Assembly (NCBI GenBank): GCA_026985095.1
Contig: JALSQW010000064.1
Location: forward strand, 46,091 to 110,090
DNA: 64,000 nt
Direction of reading: 5' to 3'
Origin: Acidimicrobiia bacterium
Lineage (GTDB): Bacteria > Actinomycetota > Acidimicrobiia > Spongiisociales > UBA5794
Shown here in pieces: positions 30,127 through 41,587 of the stretch. The notes under the pieces were generated by a model, which was not told where the DNA came from, did not search any database, and saw only the letters and a list, made by a program, of their open reading frames with translations. The first letter of the stretch is position 1, and each line of letters begins with the position of its first letter. The position numbers and the translations under genes were made by a program.

Positions 30127-32162
30127 TCGCCCTCCTCGGATACCTCGGCGTTCTCCTCGGTCTCGTCTCGGCGTCGACGTTGGCGTACACCGGCGTGCGC
30201 GCCGTGCGCCGGGGCGGGCGGGTCGACGAGTCCGTGCGCTGGTCCGTCACCGGCCTGGCCCTCGGCGCGGTGGTTGCGTTCGCCGCCCTCGAGCTCGGTG
30301 TGCTCACCCACGACTTCTCGATCGCCTACATCGCCCGGAACACGGCGACCACGACCCCCTTCGTGTTCCTCCTCGCCAGCGGATGGGCCGCGCTCGAAGG
30401 CAGCATCGTCCTGTGGGGACTGATGCTGGCGGGCTTCACATGGGTGCTGGCGGGCAAGGTCCGCGGGGACGACCGGCTCGGGGTGGGCGCGTTGGCGGTC
30501 ATGGGCGCCGTGGCGGTCTTCTGGTTCGGGATGATGGCCTCGGTCGCCAATCCGTTCGCCATCTGCACCGAGGTCGTCGGTGGTGCCTGCGCGTCGAGCT
30601 CCTGGCTCCCGATCGGGAACGCCGTCGCTCCCCTCGAAGGGTTGGGGCCGAACCCGCTCCTGCAGAACCACATCCTGATGGCGATCCACCCGCCGATGCT
30701 CTACCTCGGCTACGTCGGGTTCACGGTCCCGTTCGCCTTCGCGATCTCGGCACTCGCGCAGGGCATCCAGGGGAAGGCCTGGCTCGTGCGGACCCACCGC
30801 TGGTCGCTGATCGCGTGGCTGTTCCTCACCGCCGGGATCATCCTCGGTGGATGGTGGTCCTACGAGGTGCTCGGCTGGGGCGGCTACTGGGCGTGGGATC
30901 CGGTCGAGAACGCCGCCTTCCTCCCGTGGCTGATCGGTACGGCGTTCATCCACTCGGCCATCGTGCAGGAGCGTCGGGGCATGCTCCAGGCCTGGAACTT
31001 CGTGCTCGTCATCGCCACCTTCGCGCTCACGATCCTCGGCACGTTCCTCACCCGCTCCGGGGTGATCGCCTCGGTGCACAGCTTCTCGCAATCGCTGATC
31101 GGGCCGGCGCTGCTGGCGTTCCTCGTCGTTCTCCTCGTCTCGTCCCTGGCGCTGTTCGCCACTCGGATCCACCTCGTCGCCTCCTCGCCGCGTCTGGACT
31201 CGGTGGTGTCGAGGGAAGGGTTCTTCCTGGTCAACAACCTGATCCTGACGCTCTTCGCCTTCACCGTCCTGCTCGGCACGCTGTACCCGCTGATCATCGA
31301 TGCCCTCAGTGGTCGGGAGGTCTCGATCGGTCGGCCGTTCTTCGACCGGGTGACCATCCCACTGGCCTTCGCGCTGCTCCTGGCGGTCGGGGTCGGATCC
31401 ATCGCACCGTGGCGGGTCGCCAAACCCCAGATCCTCTGGCAGCGCACCCGCGGAGGCATCGCGACGGGACTCGTCGCCGCCGCCTTCGCCGTGGTCGTCG
31501 GCGTCTCGTCGATCCCGGTGCTCGGGGTGATCGCCCTGGCCGGCTTCGTGATCGGAACGATCGTCGGGTTCTTCCTCCGGCAGGCCGGGGCCAGGCGCGC
31601 CACGGGATCCGGAGGTCGGGAGGCGGCCTGGACGGTGTTCCGCAACGACCTCGGGTACTGGGGTGGACAGATCTCGCACATCGGCCTCGCGCTGCTGGCC
31701 GTGGCCATCGCCACCTCGTCCGCGCTCGCGGTGCGCGGCCAACTGCAGCTGGCCGTCGGGGACAGCGGGATCGTCGACGGGTACTGCGTGCGGTACGACG
31801 GCACCTTCCAGGAGGTCACGCCCAACCGCATCGTCGACGGGTCGACCATGACGCTGCTGCGTGACGACTGCTCCACGTTCGTCGCCGAGCTGGCGCCACG
31901 GGTCAATCGGTATCGCGGGGCCTCCCAGGCCATCGCGTCGCCGGCCGTCCACACCGGCATCCTCGAGGACGTGTACCTGTCGATCGCCGGCGGATCGTCC
32001 GAGACCATCGCTCTCGACGTGTTCATCTTCCCGCTCCAGTGGCTCGTGTGGGTCGCCGGGGGCATCATGATCCTCGGCGGCTTCGTCGCCCTCGGACGCA
32101 AGGTGCGTCGCCGCGATACGCTGCCGGTGACGGCACCCGATCCGGAGGAGAGCCGTGTCTGA
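30123..32162 (+). CDS. ccmF: cytochrome c heme lyase subunit CcmF
   Basis: A 679-residue membrane protein with about 15 helices, the core of the System I heme ligation complex. The WWD domain reads GWGGYWAWDPVENAAFLPWL (about 250-269). Other blocks are LLQNHILMAIHPPMLYLGYVG (about 177-197) with a heme-ligand His, and TFLTRSGVIASVHSF. The extracytoplasmic loop at about 530-620 includes two cysteines (GYCVRYDG and DDCSTF) that may form a disulfide, an unusual detail. GTGA overlap with ccmE. Confidence 0.93.
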   Translation: MIALLGYLGVLLGLVSASTLAYTGVRAVRRGGRVDESVRWSVTGLALGAVVAFAALELGVLTHDFSIAYIARNTATTTPFVFLLASGWAALEGSIVLWGLMLAGFTWVLAGKVRGDDRLGVGALAVMGAVAVFWFGMMASVANPFAICTEVVGGACASSSWLPIGNAVAPLEGLGPNPLLQNHILMAIHPPMLYLGYVGFTVPFAFAISALAQGIQGKAWLVRTHRWSLIAWLFLTAGIILGGWWSYEVLGWGGYWAWDPVENAAFLPWLIGTAFIHSAIVQERRGMLQAWNFVLVIATFALTILGTFLTRSGVIASVHSFSQSLIGPALLAFLVVLLVSSLALFATRIHLVASSPRLDSVVSREGFFLVNNLILTLFAFTVLLGTLYPLIIDALSGREVSIGRPFFDRVTIPLAFALLLAVGVGSIAPWRVAKPQILWQRTRGGIATGLVAAAFAVVVGVSSIPVLGVIALAGFVIGTIVGFFLRQAGARRATGSGGREAAWTVFRNDLGYWGGQISHIGLALLAVAIATSSALAVRGQLQLAVGDSGIVDGYCVRYDGTFQEVTPNRIVDGSTMTLLRDDCSTFVAELAPRVNRYRGASQAIASPAVHTGILEDVYLSIAGGSSETIALDVFIFPLQWLVWVAGGIMILGGFVALGRKVRRRDTLPVTAPDPEESRV

Positions 32163-32586
32163 ACGGGCTCGGAACCTGATCGTCGGGGCGGTCTCGGTGG
32201 CCGCCCTGGTCGTCATCGTCGTCGGTCTCGCCGGACGGTCGGGCCCGACCGTGCCGACCCCCCAAGCGCGGGCCTATCAGCTCGAGATCAGACTCAAGTG
32301 CCCGTTCTGTGTGGGGGAGTCCCTCGCAGATTCGCAGTCCGGCGTCGCGCGCGATCTCCGCGTGCTGATCGAGCGGCGCATCGCCGAGGGTGCCACCGAT
32401 CAGGAGATCATCGACGAGTTCGTCGCCAACTACGGCGAATCCATCGTGCTCGACCCCGGAGGCAAACGCTGGGGTATCGCCCTGTGGGCGCTTCCGGTGC
32501 TCCTCGGTGCCGTGGGTGTCTACGCGGTCGTGCGGCTCCGGCGACCGGACGAGACGCCGGTCGACTCGGAGGTCGGGTCCCGATGA
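32155..32586 (+). CDS. ccmH: cytochrome c maturation thiol protein CcmH/CycL-type
   Basis: A 143-residue thiol protein with an N-terminal membrane anchor (about 8-27), the thioredoxin-like redox motif LKCPFCVGESLADSQS (CxxC at about 49-52) and a second helix near the C-terminus (about 105-125). It reduces or presents apocytochrome cysteines to CcmF. LRCPVCQxxSIADS is the classic form, so Phe and Val replace the usual residues between and after the cysteines. It overlaps ccmF by 8 bases. Confidence 0.9.
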   Translation: MSERARNLIVGAVSVAALVVIVVGLAGRSGPTVPTPQARAYQLEIRLKCPFCVGESLADSQSGVARDLRVLIERRIAEGATDQEIIDEFVANYGESIVLDPGGKRWGIALWALPVLLGAVGVYAVVRLRRPDETPVDSEVGSR

Positions 32587-33359
32587 ACGCCGAGCGACTG
32601 CGCCTGGTCGATCAGCTCGAACAGGTCGAGCGCGACCTCGTCGAGCTCGACGAGCAGGTCGCCACCGGTGAGCTTGACGTCGAGACCCATGCCCGGCTGG
32701 TCGCGTCCTATCGGGCCGAAGCGGACGAGCTCCGCCGGCTCATCGCCGAGGTCCCCGACGACGGAGCGAAGGAAGTCGACATCGTGCCGTACCGGTCGCG
32801 GAGGCGGGTCCTGGCCGGCGCGGCGATCCTCGTCGTTGGTGTCGTGGTCGTCTCGTTCCTCGGTGTGCGGTCCCTCCAGGACCGCCCGTCCAACGCGCTG
32901 AACGGCGTCGTCGGCGACGTGGCGCGGTCGGGAGGGGTCGATCTGGACCAGGTCAGCAACGAGGAGATGGAGGCGGTCATCGCCGACAACCCGGACATCC
33001 TCGGGATGCGGATGGCCCTCGCCCGCCGCTACTTCGAGGAAGGCACCTTCGACAAGGCGCTCGATCACTACATGGTCGTCCTCGAGCAGGAACCCAACGC
33101 CGAGGCGCTCGCCAACGTCGGATGGATGACGTTCCTGTCGGGGCGTCCCGACGTGGCGGTCACCTTCGAGGAGCGCGCCATCGCGCTCGATCCGGGCTAC
33201 ACGCCGGCGTACTGGTTCCTCGCCAACGTTCGGATGTACGGCCTCGACGACCCGGAGGGGGCCGCCGAGCCGCTCCGAACGCTGCTGTCCGCCGACGGCG
33301 TCCCCGACGACATCAGGGCCCAGGCCGCCGAGATGCTCGCCTCGGGCAGCGACGGATGA
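32583..33359 (+). CDS. CcmI-like TPR protein
   Basis: A 258-residue membrane-anchored protein. An N-terminal coiled-coil (LVDQLEQVERDLVELDEQ through DELRRLIAEV) faces the cytoplasm, one helix (about 76-95) crosses the membrane, and a TPR-type region (about 130-255) with NVGWMTFLSGRPDVAVTFEERAIALDPGYTPAYWFL lies outside. The layout matches the C-terminal TPR half of CcmI/CcmH, which holds apocytochrome c. ATGA overlap with ccmH supports the role. Orientation is inferred. Confidence 0.75.
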   Translation: MNAERLRLVDQLEQVERDLVELDEQVATGELDVETHARLVASYRAEADELRRLIAEVPDDGAKEVDIVPYRSRRRVLAGAAILVVGVVVVSFLGVRSLQDRPSNALNGVVGDVARSGGVDLDQVSNEEMEAVIADNPDILGMRMALARRYFEEGTFDKALDHYMVVLEQEPNAEALANVGWMTFLSGRPDVAVTFEERAIALDPGYTPAYWFLANVRMYGLDDPEGAAEPLRTLLSADGVPDDIRAQAAEMLASGSDG

Positions 33360-33970
33360 CCCAGACGAGCGCGACCGAGGCGACGCCACGGTCCCAGATC
33401 ACGGTGGTCGTGGCGATCGTCGTGGGTGTCCTCATCGTGGGGCTGGGCATCGTCTTCGCCGGCCGTTTCGGCACCGACGTCACCGTCGCCGCCTCGCCCC
33501 TGATCGGCGAACCCGTTCCCGATCTGACGTTGCCCTTCCTCGAAGAGGACGGGGAGATGTCGTTCACCGACATGCGTGGCGAGATCCTCGTGATCAACTT
33601 CTGGGCGTCATGGTGTCTGGCGTGCCGAGAGGAGCACGGGGCGCTGGTGGCGGCCTCGACGAACTACGCGGACTTCGGGGTGACGTTCATCGGCGTCAAC
33701 TACCAGGATTCCCTCGAGCCCGCCCAACAGTTCCTCGACGAGCTCGGACGGGGCGACGAGTACGTCTACGTCGTCGACGACGATTCCACGGCCGGGTTCG
33801 CCCTCGGTGTGCTCGGGATCCCCGAGACGTTCTTCGTCGACCGCGACGGGATCATCGTGGGCAAGATCAGCGGCCCGACCACCTACGAGCTGCTGTCGAG
33901 GACCCTGGACAACATCATCGTGGGCAAGGCCGTCGACTCCGTCAAGACCGGCGAGGTCCAGAACCGCTGA
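33356..33970 (+). CDS. ccmG: thiol-disulfide redoxin, CcmG/ResA type
   Basis: A 204-residue membrane-anchored redoxin: one helix (about 16-36), then a thioredoxin fold with the active site ASWCLACREEH (cysteines about 86 and 89) and the cis-Pro region GIPETFFVDRDG. It reduces disulfides in apocytochromes or CcmH. CxxC is CLAC rather than the usual CxPC. Last gene of the ccm operon, followed by a small hairpin. The electron donor (CcdA/DsbD) is not in the window. Confidence 0.88.
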   Translation: MTQTSATEATPRSQITVVVAIVVGVLIVGLGIVFAGRFGTDVTVAASPLIGEPVPDLTLPFLEEDGEMSFTDMRGEILVINFWASWCLACREEHGALVAASTNYADFGVTFIGVNYQDSLEPAQQFLDELGRGDEYVYVVDDDSTAGFALGVLGIPETFFVDRDGIIVGKISGPTTYELLSRTLDNIIVGKAVDSVKTGEVQNR

Positions 33971-33983
33971 GGACCGCACGCCG

Positions 33984-34000
33984 GCGGGCCTGAAGCCCGC
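33984..34000 (+). terminator. hairpin after the ccm operon
   Basis: GCGGGC and GCCCGC pair with a 5-base loop, 13 bases after the ccmG stop and before the pepN promoter. Short and without a U-run. Confidence 0.45.
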
Positions 34001-34002
34001 GG

Positions 34003-34008
34003 TACCAT
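34003..34008 (+). promoter_or_regulatory. -10 element for the aminopeptidase gene
   Basis: TACCAT preceded by GG, 34 bases before the GTG start. The leader contains AGGAGG. Confidence 0.3.
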
Positions 34009-34042
34009 CTGGTGCCCTCGATGCCCCGAAGGAGGACGCCGC

Positions 34043-36565
34043 GTGCCCAGCCAAGCCGACCACCGGTTGCCCCGCACGGTCATCCCGACCCACTACCGCC
34101 TCACCGTCGAACCGGACCTCGCGCAGGCGCGCTTCACGGGTCGGGTCTCCGTCGAGGTCGACGTCGTCGAGGCGGTGGGCGCCGTCGTCCTCAACGCTGC
34201 CGAACTCGAGATCCGCGACGTCGCCCTGGTGTCGCCGGCGGGGGAACGCATCGTCGCCAACGTCACCATGGACGAGGCCGCCGAACGAGCGACCCTCACG
34301 CTGGAGCGCCCCGCCGCGGCCGGGCCATGGAGGTTGGAGGCGTCCTTCACCGGTGTCCTCAACGACAAGCTCCGCGGGTTCTACCGGTCGACCTACACCG
34401 ACGCGTCCGGGAACGAGAAGGTGATCGCCACCACCCAGTTCGAGGCCACCGACGCCCGCCGGGCCTTCCCCTGCTGGGACGAACCGGACCTCAAGGCGAC
34501 CTTCGAGGTGACCCTGGTGGTCGACGAGGGCCTCTTCGCGGTCTCCAACGGGCCACAGGTCGCGAGGGAACCTGCAGGCGAAGGGAAGGTCGCCATCCGG
34601 TTCGCCCCGACGATGAAGATGTCCACCTATCTGGTGGCGTTCGTCGTCGGCGACCTGGTCGCCACCGAACCGGTGGACGTCGACGGGACGCTGTTGAGGA
34701 TCGTCCATCAGCCCGGCCAGGAGCACCTGACGCCCTTCGCCCTCGAGGTCGGTGCCCACGCCTTGCGCTACTTCACCGACTACTACGGGATCCCGTACCC
34801 GGGCGACAAACTCGACATGATCGCCATCCCCGACTTCGCATGGGGAGCGATGGAGAACCTCGGCGCGATCACGTATCGAGAGACGGCGCTGCTCGTCGAT
34901 CGGGACACGGCGACCCAGGCGGAGCTCATGCGGGTCGCCGACGTCATCGCGCACGAGATCGCCCACATGTGGTTCGGTGATCTCGTCACGATGAAGTGGT
35001 GGAACGGGATCTGGCTCAACGAGGCGTTCGCCACCTTCGCGGAGATGAAGTGCGTCGACGCCTACCGCCCGGATTGGCAACGCTGGCTCGCGTTCGCCGC
35101 CTCCCGGGCGGGATCGATGGAGACCGACGCCGTCGCCAGCACCCGGCCCATCGAGTTCCCGGTCGCCTCACCGGAAGATGCCAACGAGATGTTCGACGCC
35201 CTCACCTACCAGAAGGGCTCGTCGGTCCTGCGGATGCTCGAGCAGTACCTGGGTGAGGACCGATTCCGAGCCGGCATCTCGGCGTACCTCGAGCGGCACG
35301 CCTACGGGAACACCGAGACCGCCGACCTGTGGGCGGCGCTCGAGGACGTCACCGGGGAACCGGTCGCCGAGATCATGGACGGATGGATCTTCACCGGCGG
35401 GTTCCCCGAAGTGCACGTCGACGGCGGTCCCGCGGACTACCGCCTCGAGCAGCGACGGTTCCGGTACCTCGGCGACGACGAGACCGTCTGGAAGATCCCG
35501 CTGTTGTACCGCAGCGACTCGGGCCGGGCGCGGCTCCTCATGGAACGACGGACCCAGGAGCTGCACGCCGGCCCCCACCTGCTCCTCAACGCGGGTGGAG
35601 ACGGGTTCTACCGGATCCGGTACGCCCCCGAGCTCGCGGCCGACGTCGTCGCCCGGATGGCGGACCTCGAAGAGGCCGAACGCTACTCGGTGGTCTCCGA
35701 CCGGTGGGCGTTCGTGCTCAGGGGCGCCGAGCCGGCGGCGAGCTACCTGAGGCTGATCGAGCAGCGGTCGGACGAGACCGAGCCGGACCTGTGGGGCAAG
35801 ATGCTCGCCGGTCTCGGTGAACTCGCCCGTGTCGTGTCCGGCGCCGATCGACCGGCGCTGCAGCGGTTCGTTCGCGACCTGGTCCGCTCCCAGGTCGATC
35901 GCCTCGGATGGGAACCCGGCCCGGGGGAGGACGACCGGACCCGTCGACTGCGGGGGCTGCTCCTGCGGTCGCTCGGCACCCTCGGCGCCGACGACCATGC
36001 CACCGAACGGGCCTTCGAGCTCCTGGCCCGGGTCGAGGTCGATCGGACGGCGGTCGATGCGGAGGTCGCCGATGCCGCGCTCGGCATCACGGCGTGGAAC
36101 GGCACGATGGCCGAGTTCGAACACTTCCTCGAACGGTCCCGGCAGGCGGACAATCCCCAAGATGTCGTCAAGTACCTGCGGGCGGCGGCTTCGGTACCCG
36201 AAGCGGACGCGGCGAAGCGCATGTTCCAGATGGTCCTCGACGGTGACGTCCGCGCCCAGGATTCGTTCTGGGTCCTCGCCATCCTCTTGGGCCATCGCAC
36301 CAACGGCCCGCTGGTGTGGGAGCTGATGAAGGCGCAGTGGAACGCCATGTTGGCGGTCATCCCCCCGTCGACGGCTCGGCGCATCCTGGATCTGGTGCCG
36401 TACCGTTCCGAGCCCGACGTGGCCGCCGACATCGAAGCGTGGCTGGCCGATCATCCGGTCCCGGGCGGGGAGAAGTACGCGGCCCAGCAGGTCGAGCTGA
36501 TGAAGGTCCGGGTCGGGTTGCGGCAGCGGGAAGCGCCGCGGTTGGGCGAAGCACTGGGCGCCTGA
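34043..36565 (+). CDS. pepN: aminopeptidase N, family M1
   Basis: An 840-residue zinc aminopeptidase that removes N-terminal residues from peptides in the cytoplasm. The exopeptidase motif GAMEN (about 267-271) and the zinc site HEIAHMWFGD (about 304-313), with the third ligand Glu in WLNEAFATFAE, are intact. The C-terminal ERAP1-like helical domain spans about 500-830. GTG start with AGGAGG upstream. Monocistronic, abutting the convergent nitrobindin-like gene with no space between the stops. Confidence 0.95.
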   Translation: MPSQADHRLPRTVIPTHYRLTVEPDLAQARFTGRVSVEVDVVEAVGAVVLNAAELEIRDVALVSPAGERIVANVTMDEAAERATLTLERPAAAGPWRLEASFTGVLNDKLRGFYRSTYTDASGNEKVIATTQFEATDARRAFPCWDEPDLKATFEVTLVVDEGLFAVSNGPQVAREPAGEGKVAIRFAPTMKMSTYLVAFVVGDLVATEPVDVDGTLLRIVHQPGQEHLTPFALEVGAHALRYFTDYYGIPYPGDKLDMIAIPDFAWGAMENLGAITYRETALLVDRDTATQAELMRVADVIAHEIAHMWFGDLVTMKWWNGIWLNEAFATFAEMKCVDAYRPDWQRWLAFAASRAGSMETDAVASTRPIEFPVASPEDANEMFDALTYQKGSSVLRMLEQYLGEDRFRAGISAYLERHAYGNTETADLWAALEDVTGEPVAEIMDGWIFTGGFPEVHVDGGPADYRLEQRRFRYLGDDETVWKIPLLYRSDSGRARLLMERRTQELHAGPHLLLNAGGDGFYRIRYAPELAADVVARMADLEEAERYSVVSDRWAFVLRGAEPAASYLRLIEQRSDETEPDLWGKMLAGLGELARVVSGADRPALQRFVRDLVRSQVDRLGWEPGPGEDDRTRRLRGLLLRSLGTLGADDHATERAFELLARVEVDRTAVDAEVADAALGITAWNGTMAEFEHFLERSRQADNPQDVVKYLRAAASVPEADAAKRMFQMVLDGDVRAQDSFWVLAILLGHRTNGPLVWELMKAQWNAMLAVIPPSTARRILDLVPYRSEPDVAADIEAWLADHPVPGGEKYAAQQVELMKVRVGLRQREAPRLGEALGA

Positions 36566-37042
36566 TCAGTCCTCGACGCGGCGAAGGATCGCCTTCAGGT
36601 GGATCTGATGGGGCTGACCGACCGCACCCATGTACAGGTCGTAGCGGAGGGTGTCGCCGTCGACGACGAGGTTCCGTTCCACCGAGTCGACCTGCTTGGC
36701 CGACGGTGTGCGCCCGACGATCTGTGAGCGCAGCGACAGGGTCGTGCCGTCGATCGGTCCGGCGTCGACCTCGACGATGCCGCTCGGTTGGGCGATGACG
36801 AGCTCGGCCGCCGTCGCCGCCGGGGCGCGGTAGTAGCCGGCCTCGGCATGGAGGGGCTCGCCGGTCGCGGCGTGCCAGGTCCGTTGTCGGTAGGCGAGGA
36901 ACGGTTTGCCGACGTGGGAGATGACGATCTCCTCCCGATACGCGAAGGGGTCGATCGTCGGATAGATCCCGGTGCCGTCGCCCTTCCACGTTCCGAGGAG
37001 GAACGCCAGGGGAGCGATGTCGGGATGGACGGCCGGGCTCAT
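36566..37042 (-). CDS. nitrobindin-like heme-binding beta-barrel protein
   Basis: A 158-residue protein of the nitrobindin/THAP4 (DUF1794) family. It shows the signature LLGTWKGDGTGIYPTI (G-x-W-x-G-x-G, about 16-31), which caps the barrel, and a C-terminal HQIHLKAILRR, where a histidine ligates heme in family members. These proteins bind ferric heme and react with nitric oxide or peroxynitrite. Cytoplasmic. Leaderless-type promoter. Confidence 0.88.
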   Translation of the reverse strand: MSPAVHPDIAPLAFLLGTWKGDGTGIYPTIDPFAYREEIVISHVGKPFLAYRQRTWHAATGEPLHAEAGYYRAPAATAAELVIAQPSGIVEVDAGPIDGTTLSLRSQIVGRTPSAKQVDSVERNLVVDGDTLRYDLYMGAVGQPHQIHLKAILRRVED

Positions 37043-37048
37043 GGATGC

Positions 37049-37054
37049 AGGCTA
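37049..37054 (-). promoter_or_regulatory. -10 element, probable leaderless promoter
   Basis: GGTAGCCT on the minus strand; TAGCCT ends 6 bases before the nitrobindin-like ATG. No Shine-Dalgarno sequence is present. Confidence 0.5.
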
Positions 37055-37139
37055 CCGCGGCGGGCGGGGGCCGTAGCTCCTGGCCCGCGAGCCGAGACGG
37101 TCGCCGACGCGGATGGCGGGGGGCCGATCGCCGCGACGG

Positions 37140-37145
37140 TAGGCT
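37140..37145 (+). promoter_or_regulatory. -10 element of the hut operon
   Basis: GGTAGGCT with the TAGGCT core 33 bases before the hutH start. The leader carries AGGAGG (37167-37172). Confidence 0.4.
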
Positions 37146-37178
37146 CCGTGGCGTCACCGACCGCGCAGGAGGCACCCG

Positions 37179-38690
37179 TTGGAGATCGTCGTCGATGGCT
37201 CACCGCTGACGATCGACCAGGTCGTGGCTGTCGCCCGCAAGGAGGCTGCTGCGGTCCCCGGCGGCGATCTGGAGTCCAGGATGCGGCCCGCCAGGGATCT
37301 GGTGGAGCGGGTCGTGGCTCGCGACGAGACGGTCTACGGCATCACCACCGGATTCGGCGCCCTGGCCAGCACCCGGATCGACCCCTCCCGGGCCGCCGAG
37401 CTCCAGGTCGACCTCCTCCGCAGTCACGCTGCCGCGGTGGGGCCCTTGCTGCCATCCGAGGTGGTCAGGGCCATGCTGCTCCTGCGAGCCCGCACCCTGG
37501 CCCAGGGCCACTCCGGCGTGCGGCCGGTGGTCGTCGAGCTGCTCCTCGAGCTGCTCCGCAGGGACCTGCTTCCCGCCGTCCCCGGTCAGGGATCGGTGGG
37601 CGCCTCGGGTGACCTGGCACCGTTCGCTCACCTCATGTTGCCGCTCATCGGCGAAGGCGCCATCGTCGTGGACGGCGCTCCCGTCCCTGCCTCCGAGGTC
37701 CTCGCCGACCACGGCATCGTTCCGCTCCAGCTCGAAGCCAAGGAGGGCCTGAGCCTCCTCAACGGCACCGAAGGGATGCTGGCGATGGGCTGCCTGGCGG
37801 TCGATCGAGCCCGGGTTCTGGTGGATTCGGCCGACGCCATCTGCGCCATGTCCGTCGAGGCGTTGATGGCCTCCGCACGGCCCTTCCAAGCCCGCATCCA
37901 CGCCCTTCGTCCCCACCCCGGTCAGGTCACCTCGGCGGCGCGGATCGCCTCGCTCATCGACGGCTCCGAGATCGGCTCCAGTCATGCCGACGACTTCACC
38001 CATGCCGTTCAGGACGCCTATTCGCTGCGCTGCGCCCCCCAGGTCCACGGTGCCGTCAGGGACACGATCGCCCACGCCGAGCGGGTGCTCGGCATCGAGC
38101 TGGGCTCGGTGGTCGACAACCCCATCGTCTTCGCCGACACCGGTGATGTCGTGTCGGGTGGCAACTTCCACGGCCAGCCCCTCGCCTTCGTGCTCGACTT
38201 CCTGGCCGTGGCGTTGACAGAGCTGGGCTCGATCTCCGAGCGCCGCACGGACCGGATCCTCGATCCCGACCGGTCGTCGGGGCTCACCCCGTTCCTGGCC
38301 ACCCGCCCCGGTATCGACTCGGGCTACATGCTGACCCAGTACACCGCGGCGTCGCTGGTGGCCGAGAACCGTGTCCTTGCACATCCGGCATCGGTCGAGT
38401 CGATCCCGACGTCGGGCCTGCAGGAGGATCACGTATCGATGGGGTGGGGCGCGGGCAGGAAACTGTTCGACGTGATCGACAACACGACCCGGGTCCTGGC
38501 GGTGGAGCTGATCTGCGCGGCCCAGGGGATCGAGCAGCGGGCGCCGCTGCGACCCGCCCCCGCCACCGGTTCGATGCTCGAGACGCTCCGGGGGCGAGTA
38601 CCGAGGCTGGTGGAGGATCGGCCACCGGGGCCCGACATCGAAGCCGCCGCCGACCTGATCAGGGCCGCCGCGTTCGCCACGGACCGATAG
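37179..38690 (+). CDS. hutH: histidine ammonia-lyase
   Basis: A 503-residue enzyme converting L-histidine to urocanate and ammonia. The Ala142-Ser143-Gly144 triad in [15 protein letters not shown] forms the MIO cofactor. [10 protein letters not shown] (about 53-62) and the C-terminal SAGRE-equivalent region [16 protein letters not shown] are family blocks. The start is TTG at 37179, supported by AGGAGG 6 bases upstream. First gene of hutH-hutU-hutI, which together take histidine to formiminoglutamate; the last steps (HutG or HutF) are not in the window. Confidence 0.95.
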   Translation: MEIVVDGSPLTIDQVVAVARKEAAAVPGGDLESRMRPARDLVERVVARDETVYGITTGFGALASTRIDPSRAAELQVDLLRSHAAAVGPLLPSEVVRAMLLLRARTLAQGHSGVRPVVVELLLELLRRDLLPAVPGQGSVGASGDLAPFAHLMLPLIGEGAIVVDGAPVPASEVLADHGIVPLQLEAKEGLSLLNGTEGMLAMGCLAVDRARVLVDSADAICAMSVEALMASARPFQARIHALRPHPGQVTSAARIASLIDGSEIGSSHADDFTHAVQDAYSLRCAPQVHGAVRDTIAHAERVLGIELGSVVDNPIVFADTGDVVSGGNFHGQPLAFVLDFLAVALTELGSISERRTDRILDPDRSSGLTPFLATRPGIDSGYMLTQYTAASLVAENRVLAHPASVESIPTSGLQEDHVSMGWGAGRKLFDVIDNTTRVLAVELICAAQGIEQRAPLRPAPATGSMLETLRGRVPRLVEDRPPGPDIEAAADLIRAAAFATDR

Positions 38691-38701
38691 GAGGAGCACC
38701 C

Positions 38702-40353
<1,652 letters not shown>

Positions 40354-40357
<4 letters not shown>

Positions 40358-41574
40358 GCGACCCCGGCGCTCTGGTCGTCGGCGGCATCGGGGAGCTGGT
40401 GACGAACGCGTCCGACGTCCCCGGCGACCTGGCGGTGCTCCATGACGCCGCCGTCGCCATCGAAGCCGGGACGGTGGTGTGGGTCGGCGACGAGACCCGG
40501 CTTCCCGGGCCCTACCGGGGCTTGCCGGTCCTCGACGTCGCCGGCCGGGCTGTCGTTCCGGGCTTCGTCGACGCCCACACCCACGTCGTGTTCGCGGGCG
40601 ACCGCGCCGACGAGTTCGCTCGTCGTCTTGGAGGTGAGCGGTACGAGGACCGCCTCGCCGCCGGCGGGGGCATCCTGTCGACGGTGGCTGCCACCCGGGC
40701 CGCCGGCGAGGACGAGCTGGTGGCTCAGGCCGCGGATCGCGTCGAACGCATGCTGCGGGCCGGGACGACGACGATCGAGATCAAGTCCGGCTACGGGCTC
40801 GACGTCGAGACCGAACGACGGATGCTCCGCGTCGCCCACCGGCTCGGCCACGAGCTCCCCGTCGATGTCGTCGCGACGTTCCTCGGCGCCCACGTGGTCC
40901 CGGCCGAGTACCGCGATCGGCGCGACGCCTACGTGGACCTCGTCTGCGGCCCGATGATGGATGCCTGTGCGCCGTTGGCGGAGTTCTGCGACGTCTTCTG
41001 CGACGAGGCCGCTTTCGACGTCGACGAGTCCCGACGCATCCTCGAAGCCGGGATCGCCCATGGTCTTCGCCCCCGTGTCCACGCCGACCAGCTCTCCCGC
41101 GTCGGGGCCGCACGGCTGGCCGCCGAGGTCGGAGCGGTCGCCGCCGACCACCTCGACCATGTCAGCGACGAGGATCTGGCCGCGCTCGCGGAGGCCGGTA
41201 CGGTGGCGGTGTTCCTGCCGGGCGTGTCGCTGTCGATGAGGGCGCCGTATCCGGACGCCCGCAGGGCCTGGGACGCCGGGGTGACGGTGGCCATCGCCAC
41301 GGATTGCAACCCGGGCACCGCATGGATGGAGCGGATGTCGTTCATGGTGGCCCTGGCGGCGATCGAGATGGGGCTCACGCCCTCTCAATCGCTGTGGGCG
41401 GCGACCCGAGGCGGTGCGCTGGCCCTCGCTCGACCCGATCGGGGGCGACTCATGCCGGGCGACCGCGGCGATCTGGTGGTCCTCGATGCGCCGAGCCATC
41501 TGCACATCCCGTACCGCCCCGACACCGACCTGGTGGGCGCCGTGGTCGCCGCCGGCAGGGTGGTCGGGCGGTAG
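40354..41574 (+). CDS. hutI: imidazolonepropionase
   Basis: A 406-residue amidohydrolase that opens imidazolone-propanoate to N-formimino-L-glutamate. Metal site [12 protein letters not shown] (about 72-83), [18 protein letters not shown], the [11 protein letters not shown] metal His and the [14 protein letters not shown] block are canonical. GTG start in a GTGA overlap with hutU. Its TAG stop codon is the first part of the -10 box of the next gene. Confidence 0.94.
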
Positions 41575-41577
41575 CCT
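41572..41577 (+). promoter_or_regulatory. -10 element before the phosphodiesterase gene
   Basis: GGTAGCCT; the TAGCCT core includes the hutI stop codon and ends 10 bases before the next ATG. No Shine-Dalgarno sequence is present. Confidence 0.45.
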
Positions 41578-41587
41578 TCGGCGGACC

